A stretch of 5,809 nucleotides of DNA. Source: an uncultured Chitinophagaceae bacterium. GTDB lineage: Bacteria > Bacteroidota > Bacteroidia > Chitinophagales > Chitinophagaceae. Shown here in pieces: positions 1 through 5,809 of the stretch. Every line of letters starts with the position of its first letter. The first letter of the stretch is position 1. The position numbers were made by a program, and so were the translations under genes. The stretch is from positions 1-5,809 of the forward strand of contig CAMPGG010000219.1 of assembly GCA_946885335.1 (NCBI GenBank), written 5' to 3'. The notes under the pieces were generated by a model, which worked only from the letters and a program-made list of their open reading frames with translations, had not been told where the DNA came from and did no database searches.

Positions 1-695
1 ATATCATCACCCGGGTTCAATATCACAACATAAATACTTTTTTCTTTAGTGGTAAAACTTACAAAACCCTTACTGACTGTTCCCCTGAAGATTTCTGCTG
101 AGTATTCTGTTAATTCATCCAGGTCTTCAATCAATTTAAATTCATCATCAACATCTGCAGCAGTCAGTGGTATATCCACAGGTGTGCCACCTGTTGGTGT
201 AATAACAATTTTTGTTAATCCTGCAGTTGGTCGCCAACGCAGAATTACGCTGTTGTCTTTTAACTCCGCGTCCAGTACATCAAAAAATATCTGCTCACCG
301 GTGATCATAAAACTTTCACTGTAAACCCAACCGGATTCTGCAGTGTTATTCAAAGAGTTTGCTTTAACCCGTGCAAAATATTTTTGATTGATTTCCAGTT
401 CATCATCCGTTACAACAACCCTGGCCGTATCAACAACTTTTACAATCGGGGCCGGACCCTGGAACAAAGTGTCTTTTGAAATTTCCACGGTATAACTGGT
501 TCCTTGTGTAAACAATGATGGTGACCAGGAAAGCGTTGCCTGAATTTCCCCTGCGGCTACATTGATATCACCCGGTTTAAACTGGCGCGGCAGTTCAAAA
601 TTCGGATCGAATTCCGTTTTTTTACAAGCTGTAAACATAACGGCCAGCAGAACAAATAAGCTACCTAATTGCAAGCCAAATTTTTTATTTCTCAT
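1..695 (-). CDS. Surface lipoprotein with tandem fibronectin type III-like domains, 3' end off the window (putative glycan-binding protein)
   Basis: The ATG at 695-693 opens a frame that stays open to base 1, giving 231 codons with no stop, so the gene is cut by the window edge. Residues 1-23 form a lipoprotein signal peptide: Lys/Arg start, hydrophobic core Leu-Phe-Val-Leu-Leu-Ala-Val-Met, lipobox Phe-Thr-Ala-Cys with Cys24, then Lys-Lys. Residues about 40-130 look like one FN3-type beta-sandwich (ATLSWSPS, SYTVEISKD, KYFARVKA), and about 133-216 like a second (VILRWRP, LTEYSAEIF, FVSFTT). Residues 222-231 (YVVILNPGDD) begin a new segment that may lead into a right-handed beta-helix such as DUF4957/DUF5123; this is inferred from memory of similar proteins. 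The gene starts 24 bases after the susD-like stop, so it is very probably cotranscribed. Its position fits a SusE/SusF-type or other surface glycan-binding protein. No catalytic residues can be judged in the visible part. The lipoprotein and FN3-like calls are fairly firm; ligand and C-terminal fold are uncertain. Confidence 0.85.
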   Translation of the reverse strand, partial: MRNKKFGLQLGSLFVLLAVMFTACKKTEFDPNFELPRQFKPGDINVAAGEIQATLSWSPSLFTQGTSYTVEISKDTLFQGPAPIVKVVDTARVVVTDDELEINQKYFARVKANSLNNTAESGWVYSESFMITGEQIFFDVLDAELKDNSVILRWRPTAGLTKIVITPTGGTPVDIPLTAADVDDEFKLIEDLDELTEYSAEIFRGTVSKGFVSFTTKEKSIYVVILNPGDD

Positions 696-719
696 TTTTC
701 AAATTTTATCTTAGAAAAA

Positions 720-2504
720 TTAATAACCATAATCCTGGGAAAGCCTTGGATTTGCGTCTATTGATTCCTGTGGTATAGGCAATAATTCTCTTTTATTCGG
801 TTCAAATCCTTCAGCATATCCACCATTGGTTATCAGGGTCGACTCCAGGCTGCTTCTTACCCAATCCACTCTTGTGAAGCCAGCAGGAGCGGAAGTACCA
901 AATGGATTGGGTTCGTAATAAGATGGATTAGCCCATATTAATTCCGGTGAATCCTGCTTATAAAACATGTAATCAGGCAATTGATCATAAGGTGGTTGCC
1001 TGTTAGCCATAGCTATAATAGTCGCTTTGGTCTCAGCTAATTTTTCACCCAGCATGTTCCAGCGTATCAGGTCATATTTCCTGATTCCTTCTCCGCCTAA
1101 TTCCAGTGCCCGTTCTTTAACAATCGCTTCAAAAAAAGCATCTTTTGTAGCAGGCGTGGTTCCTATCAAAGAAACATCACCTCCGAATGCTCTTGTCCTG
1201 ACCGCTTCAAAAGCTGCAATGGCAGCAGGTGTCGGACCTCCACTTAATTCATTATCCGCTTCGGCAAACATTAATAAAACATCTGAGTAACGGATCAATG
1301 GCCAGTTAACGCCAAAATATTGAGGACCTGTTATAACACCATCCGGGATCCAGTCTCTCCGGAATTTTCCATCCATCATCACGTTTAAATTTCTTCCGGT
1401 CCGTGCAGTTACCGTTGCGCCATTAGCCAGTATAAAATAGGGAACACACATGACATCCCTGCGCAAATCATTTTGATCGAACATGTAAAAATAGTTAGGC
1501 AATACCGTTAGTGCCGAATTACCATTGTTATTAGAACGTGGTCCATTATAATATCCCAGCTTACTGTCGCCCAACGCACTGTTACCTCCACCCATGGCAA
1601 CTTCCCAAACCACTTCCCCATTGGGTTCAATTTGTTTGCCGGCTATGTAATTTTTAAACACAGACTCATAACTTGGGTTCAGCTGGTGCTGATTGCTTTG
1701 TATAATTGCTTGTGTTTCGTCTTTAGCAATCTGGTAATATGCCAGGTGATTGCTTCCTCTTTCCATCTGTTTATTTCTTCTTAAAGAATAACCACCCCTG
1801 AATAAAGCGATCTTGGCACGCAAAGCTCTTACTGCACCCTGTGTAATCCTTTCATCTTTGGCCACTTCTGAACGCCATGGAACAAGAGTGCTTGCTAATT
1901 GGAGATCCTCTAATAAGCGGTCATAGATACTGTCGCGATCCATTTTGCTTTTAAATAAATCTGTTTCAAGTGCAGATGGTTGAAATTGCGCAGGAACATC
2001 TCCCCAGTTGCGGATTAATTCAAAATAAAATTGAGCTCTTAATGTAAGCGCCTCTCCATGCAATCGCTTCAAAAGATTTTTCTGTTGTGCATTACCGTTA
2101 TTGTATTCATCCATTAATGGAATATTATAAATACAAAGATTGGCTCTCTCCACCCCGTCATATAACTGGTTAAAAGGACGCGGAAGTTGGGTATTATTCG
2201 GCGTGGCATTATAATGTGCAATATCCCGGCGTTCATTATCATTCCTGCCTGCTTGTCCCATCATAAGATCCGTATCATAAGTATAATACATGCTGAGACG
2301 AATACCATATCCCTGGTCGCCCGTGAGGCTATAATAAGTTCCCAGCACTGCCTTTTCAGCATTGATCACATTATCAAAAACGTAATCGGTACCAAAGGAA
2401 GAAACAGGTTCCACTTCCAGGTATTTTTTACAGGATGAAAATCCCGCGACAATCATCAAAACCATTGCGAAGGCAGGAAATGACCTGGTTAAAATATTTT
2501 TCAT
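720..2504 (-). CDS. susD: SusD/RagB-family nutrient-binding outer-membrane lipoprotein
   Basis: This 594-residue protein is a SusD/RagB homologue, the surface lipoprotein that binds the nutrient and closes like a lid over its SusC barrel. Residues 1-24 are a lipoprotein signal peptide with lipobox Phe-Ser-Ser-Cys (Cys25) followed by Lys-Lys-Tyr-Leu-Glu, the common start of mature SusD proteins. Family landmarks appear in order: LYDGVERANLCI (114-125), RAQFYFELIRNWGDVP (156-171), AVRALRAKIALFRGGY (224-239, helical TPR-like core), WPLIRYSDVLLMFAEA (401-416), KERALELGGEGIRKYDLIRW (463-482), and the C-terminal LLPIPQESIDANPRL with final Asp-Tyr-Gly-Tyr. The length is within the usual range (roughly 450-650) and the protein looks intact. 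The ATG at 2504-2502 is chosen because it immediately precedes the signal peptide. It lies 21 bases after the susC-like stop behind an A-rich leader without a clear Shine-Dalgarno, as is normal in Bacteroidota. The symbol denotes the family only; the ligand need not be starch. Confidence 0.97.
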   Translation of the reverse strand: MKNILTRSFPAFAMVLMIVAGFSSCKKYLEVEPVSSFGTDYVFDNVINAEKAVLGTYYSLTGDQGYGIRLSMYYTYDTDLMMGQAGRNDNERRDIAHYNATPNNTQLPRPFNQLYDGVERANLCIYNIPLMDEYNNGNAQQKNLLKRLHGEALTLRAQFYFELIRNWGDVPAQFQPSALETDLFKSKMDRDSIYDRLLEDLQLASTLVPWRSEVAKDERITQGAVRALRAKIALFRGGYSLRRNKQMERGSNHLAYYQIAKDETQAIIQSNQHQLNPSYESVFKNYIAGKQIEPNGEVVWEVAMGGGNSALGDSKLGYYNGPRSNNNGNSALTVLPNYFYMFDQNDLRRDVMCVPYFILANGATVTARTGRNLNVMMDGKFRRDWIPDGVITGPQYFGVNWPLIRYSDVLLMFAEADNELSGGPTPAAIAAFEAVRTRAFGGDVSLIGTTPATKDAFFEAIVKERALELGGEGIRKYDLIRWNMLGEKLAETKATIIAMANRQPPYDQLPDYMFYKQDSPELIWANPSYYEPNPFGTSAPAGFTRVDWVRSSLESTLITNGGYAEGFEPNKRELLPIPQESIDANPRLSQDYGY

Positions 2505-2525
2505 CTGTTTATTTTTAATTTTTTT

Positions 2526-5500
2526 TTATAAGGAAAGATTTAACCCAAATACTACGGAACGACTGCGTGGATAAGCTGAATAATCCACACCTGGCGTTTC
2601 AGGCGTTCTGCGGCGAGTACTTACTTCCGGATCATAACCCGAATAATTGGTAAGTACAGCCAGGTTCGTTACGGTAGCATAGATCCTGGCAGAACGCATT
2701 TTAATGCGGTCCACTATATTTTGTGGCAGGTTATATCCCAGCGTGATGTTATTTATCCTTGCAAAAGATCCGTCTTCAACAGCCCATGAATGAAGAATAA
2801 ATGAGTTACTTGCAACACCTGGAATCCAAAGTTCTGCACCTGCATTCAATTTTGCCAGTTCTGCCGGATCAGTTACAACCACACCATTCGCATTGATGGT
2901 CTTCCACCTGTTATTCATAATATCCAACAGGTTGGCATTGCCCTGGTAACCACTGGTGAATTCCAGTTTGTTAGCGTTATACACATCATTCCCAACCTGG
3001 TAGTTTACAAATATGCTAAGGTCAAAATTTTTATACCTGAACTGCTGGTTGATACCGCCAAACAATTTCGGTTGTGCCACACCGATAATTTTTTTATCAT
3101 CTTCGGTAATAGCACCGTCATTATTCAGATCAGTAAATTTCAGGCGCCCGGGTGCAGGTGCTGCAGAAGTATAGCTCTGATTGCTGGCAATACCGGATTT
3201 CAATACATAGGCCCCATTAGTATAATCGAAATCATTCAATGTATAAAATCCATCCGTTACAAATCCATACATTGAACCTAACAGTTCTCCTTCCTTAACA
3301 ATATAATCAGCGGGAGAGTTTGAAAAACCCCATCCTGAATTTCTATAATAGAAATCCTGGAAAGTACCCAGGCTTTCAACCTTAACCTTATTAAATGAAG
3401 CATTAAAATTTACATCCCAGGTAAAGTCCCTTTTGGCAACAACGGCTGCGGATAATTGAAATTCAACGCCGCGACTTGAAGTAGCACCTACATTTTGTAA
3501 CTGTGTTGTATAACCGGAAGACGTGGGCACCGGAACTTCTACCAATAAATTCTCCGTGGTATTGCGGTAAACATCCGCAGAAAACTGGAACCTGTTGCGA
3601 AGAAAACCCAGATCCATACCGACATTACGGGTTACGGTTGTTTCCCAAACCAGGTTTTCGTTAGCCAGGTCAGATGGTGCATAACCGGTAACCATCTGGT
3701 CGTTTAACCAATACTGTGTACCTGAATTAAATTGGGTGAGATACAAAAAATCACCGATACGGTTATTTCCTGCTTCGCCATAGCTAACCCGGAACTTCAG
3801 GTCATTGATAGCCGACTTAATTCCTTCAAAAAATTTCTCATTTGAAACTCTCCATGCTACAGAACCTGAAGGGAAATAGCCCCATTTGTTTCCTTCTGCA
3901 AATTTCGAAGAACCATCAGCACGAAAAGTAAATTGTGTAAGAAAGCGCTGGTCATAATCATACATCAATCTTCCAAAAAAAGATAACAGGTGATTTTCAC
4001 TTTCGTATGATGGTCTGCGTGAGTTATCGATATAATTTGTTCCCAGGTTCATATTTGCCAGTGCCTTGCGTGCATCTATGCCAATCGGGAATTCCCGGGA
4101 AAGCTGGTTTTCTCCTCTTACACGTGCCTGGTAAATTTCATGTCCGGCCAAAAGGCTTAACTTATTCCTGCTGCTGAAACTGCCTTTCATCCTTGCATTT
4201 GTATAAGTTAATACGTTTGAATTATTGATGGTGAGACGGTTGGAAGTGCCGATGCTTGCCAATGGCATGCCCGATCCGTTTAACCGGCTGGTACCCGTAA
4301 TAGTATCGTCGAATGCAGTTTGACGAACATCATAAATATCAAAACCAACGGTGCTTCTGAAACTTAAATAGTCAGTGAAATTAAGGTTCACATAGCCACT
4401 CAGGTTGGTAAGGGTTGTATAGTTTCTCCTGAATTCGGCATCTGTTAATAATATAGGATTTACCAATGCCAGGCTGTTTGCATTTGTTTGATCGGCATAA
4501 TCCTCATCATAATCTAAAATACCCTGGCCTGGCAATAAGATGGGGCGATATTTAACGCTGTGGCGTAAACGATTTGTTGATGATGAACCGGCATTGGATG
4601 TTCCGGCTCCATTCACGATCGTATTATTAAAGCGGGTATTAAAACCAACTTTTAAAATTTTACTGAATGTATGATCGAATTTAAAACTGGCTAATTTGCG
4701 ATCAAAATCACTACCTCTTAAAACACCTTCCTGCTTATTATAAGAAAGGCTTAAATTATACTGTGTAGCAGCGTTTCCTCCTGCAAGACTTACATTGTGT
4801 GTTTGACGGATGGCAGGTTCACCAAACATTTCTTCCTGCCAGTCAACAAAAGGAACATATTGATATAGATCCATGTCTTCGAAACGACCATACGTTTGCA
4901 GGAAATTGGCTTCATCCTGTGAACTTCCACGACTCCTTTCATATTGATACAATACAAATTCCGAAGGATCCATTACATCCAATTTGTTAGCCAGTTTATC
5001 AATACCCACCAATCCATTATAACTGATAACCGGTTTTTGATTACGGCCACCCTTGGTCGTAATGATCACAACACCATTGGCACCTCTTGCACCATAAATG
5101 GCCGTTGCGGAAGCATCTTTCAAAACATCTATTGATTCAATATCCTGTGGTGAAATTACAGAGAGTGCATTTTCTACCTGGATACCATCAATAATATACA
5201 GGGGCGAATTATCCTGCGTAATAGAACCTCCACCTCTCACCCTAATCAACACTTCGGCATTAGGTGTACCTTCCGTACCGGTGATTTGCACACCAGCCAA
5301 CCGGCCAGCTAAGGCTTCAGCAGCAGAATTGATCGGCACATCTTTTAACTGCTTTGCATTGATGGATGATACTGAACCCGTCAGATCGCGGCGGCGTACG
5401 GTTTGGTAACCGATCACCACAACATCAGAAAGACTGGTTACTTCGTTAACAAGGGTTACATTGATCGTTGATCTGTCTCCAACGGATTGTTCCTGTGCCG

Positions 5501-5729
5501 TATAACCCACATAACTAAATACCAGCACATTGTTGCCGGATGCATTAATGGAAAAACTTCCATCCTGGTTGGTGCGGGTGGCATTATCAGTGCCTTTTAC
5601 TGTAACAGTTACTCCTGGAATGCCATCCCCGGTTTCAGTGGTCACTCTCCCGGTTACCTGTTTGGTTTGCGCCCGGACGATGGCAACAGACAATAGCAGC
5701 AGCAGCAAGCAATAAATTCTATGTTTCAT
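2526..5729 (-). CDS. susC: SusC/RagA-family TonB-linked outer-membrane transporter
   Basis: This 1067-residue protein is a SusC/RagA-type TonB-dependent transporter that imports large nutrients, usually oligosaccharides, across the outer membrane. Residues 1-20 are a Sec signal peptide with six consecutive leucines, probably cut after Ala20 (VRA/Q). Residues about 24-95 form a carboxypeptidase-regulatory-like beta-sandwich (VTGRV, GIPGVTVTVKGT, DGSFSI, FSYVGY). DVVVIGYQ at 102-109 is the likely TonB box. The plug follows (about 113-227), with SPLYIIDGI and the family signature LKDASATAIYGARGANGVVI (203-222). The rest is a 22-strand-type barrel including DLNNDGAITEDDK (867-879), an Asp/Asn-rich, possibly calcium-binding loop common in this family, and the end VVFGLNLSL. 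There is no N-terminal STN domain, so FecR/ECF sigma signalling through it is unlikely. The frame extends two codons upstream to TTG (5735), but the ATG at 5729 gives a normal Lys-His-Arg signal-peptide start and is preferred. The gene appears intact. The symbol denotes the family only. Confidence 0.97.
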   Translation of the reverse strand: MKHRIYCLLLLLLSVAIVRAQTKQVTGRVTTETGDGIPGVTVTVKGTDNATRTNQDGSFSINASGNNVLVFSYVGYTAQEQSVGDRSTINVTLVNEVTSLSDVVVIGYQTVRRRDLTGSVSSINAKQLKDVPINSAAEALAGRLAGVQITGTEGTPNAEVLIRVRGGGSITQDNSPLYIIDGIQVENALSVISPQDIESIDVLKDASATAIYGARGANGVVIITTKGGRNQKPVISYNGLVGIDKLANKLDVMDPSEFVLYQYERSRGSSQDEANFLQTYGRFEDMDLYQYVPFVDWQEEMFGEPAIRQTHNVSLAGGNAATQYNLSLSYNKQEGVLRGSDFDRKLASFKFDHTFSKILKVGFNTRFNNTIVNGAGTSNAGSSSTNRLRHSVKYRPILLPGQGILDYDEDYADQTNANSLALVNPILLTDAEFRRNYTTLTNLSGYVNLNFTDYLSFRSTVGFDIYDVRQTAFDDTITGTSRLNGSGMPLASIGTSNRLTINNSNVLTYTNARMKGSFSSRNKLSLLAGHEIYQARVRGENQLSREFPIGIDARKALANMNLGTNYIDNSRRPSYESENHLLSFFGRLMYDYDQRFLTQFTFRADGSSKFAEGNKWGYFPSGSVAWRVSNEKFFEGIKSAINDLKFRVSYGEAGNNRIGDFLYLTQFNSGTQYWLNDQMVTGYAPSDLANENLVWETTVTRNVGMDLGFLRNRFQFSADVYRNTTENLLVEVPVPTSSGYTTQLQNVGATSSRGVEFQLSAAVVAKRDFTWDVNFNASFNKVKVESLGTFQDFYYRNSGWGFSNSPADYIVKEGELLGSMYGFVTDGFYTLNDFDYTNGAYVLKSGIASNQSYTSAAPAPGRLKFTDLNNDGAITEDDKKIIGVAQPKLFGGINQQFRYKNFDLSIFVNYQVGNDVYNANKLEFTSGYQGNANLLDIMNNRWKTINANGVVVTDPAELAKLNAGAELWIPGVASNSFILHSWAVEDGSFARINNITLGYNLPQNIVDRIKMRSARIYATVTNLAVLTNYSGYDPEVSTRRRTPETPGVDYSAYPRSRSVVFGLNLSL

Positions 5730-5771
5730 ATGCAAGCTTGTTTTAAAAAATTGTGATTAGTAAGCAGTTAA

Positions 5772-5806
5772 AAAATGTATTATCGTAAATCGTTTATTGC
5801 AACAAA
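5772..5806 (-). promoter_or_regulatory. Candidate Bacteroidota-type promoter for the susC-susD operon
   Basis: Read on the minus strand, TACATTTT at 5779-5772 matches the Bacteroidota -7 consensus TAnnTTTG except for its last base. Upstream, TTTG at 5806-5803 is an exact -33 element but leaves a 23-base spacer. The overlapping GTTG at 5803-5800 is a 3-of-4 match with a 20-base spacer, nearer the usual spacing. Transcription would then begin near 5765 and leave a leader of roughly 35 bases before the ATG at 5729. The region is A/T-rich, so chance matches are easy, and the true promoter could lie beyond the window. No convincing operator was seen. Confidence 0.3.
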
Positions 5807-5809
5807 ATC

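Noticed and set aside
49..324. Plus-strand open frame of 91 codons.
   Set aside because: It lies antisense inside the FN3 lipoprotein gene, whose minus-strand frame has a signal peptide and domain-like pattern. The plus-strand product is Ser-rich and resembles nothing.
1027..2438. Plus-strand open frames at 1027-1290 and 2187-2438.
   Set aside because: Both are antisense shadows of the susD-like gene, with no protein-like features and no independent initiation signal.
2511..2527. T-rich tract between the susC-like and susD-like genes, considered as a terminator.
   Set aside because: In the transcribed strand it is an A-tract rather than a U-tract, and no GC-rich inverted repeat precedes it. 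It fits an A-rich translation leader.
5695..5706. Four tandem AGC triplets (CTG on the coding strand), a possible slippage-prone repeat.
   Set aside because: They encode part of the six-leucine core of the transporter's signal peptide. Four units are too few to suggest phase variation, and slippage by a triplet would keep the frame.
3072..5715. Several plus-strand open frames of 61 to 103 codons, the longest at 5098-5409.
   Set aside because: All lie opposite the clearly coding susC-like gene. Some overlap one another in different frames, which fits chance openness opposite a real gene.
5733..5740. Eight-base palindrome CAAGCTTG just upstream of the susC-like ATG.
   Set aside because: It has no loop and so makes no RNA hairpin, it occurs once, and it is short enough to arise by chance, so there is no basis for calling it an operator.

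Overview
The window looks like Bacteroidota DNA, most likely a member of the Chitinophagaceae or a close relative (inference). The gene pairing, the lipoprotein signals ending in Cys-Lys-Lys, the A/T-rich leaders without a Shine-Dalgarno sequence, and the moderate G+C content all point that way. All genes lie on the minus strand and read from high to low coordinates, as part of one apparent operon of a polysaccharide utilization locus (PUL).

In transcription order: positions 5809-5730 are a short leader with a weak candidate Bacteroidota-type promoter. Positions 5729-2526 encode a SusC/RagA-family TonB-dependent outer-membrane transporter. After 21 A/T-rich bases, positions 2504-720 encode its SusD/RagB-family surface lipoprotein partner. 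After 24 more bases, position 695 begins a third gene that runs off the window at base 1. It encodes a lipoprotein with two fibronectin type III-like domains, in the position where PULs carry SusE/SusF-type or other surface glycan-binding proteins.

The genes should work together at the cell surface. The SusD-like lid and the third lipoprotein capture an oligosaccharide or other large nutrient, and the SusC-like barrel imports it using energy from TonB-ExbBD. No glycoside hydrolase, polysaccharide lyase, sulfatase or regulator is visible, so the substrate cannot be read from the window. The end of the third gene (Tyr-Val-Val-Ile-Leu-Asn-Pro-Gly-Asp-Asp) resembles the entry into the beta-helix domain (DUF4957/DUF5123-like) of some lipoproteins linked to pectin loci. 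That gives a weak, testable hint of pectin.

I see no RNA gene, mobile element, CRISPR array, long repeat or terminator. This is a well-formed but familiar system, and I found no convincing sign of a new one. The most useful observations are a start-codon correction for the susC-like gene and the truncated third gene, whose missing part would define the locus.
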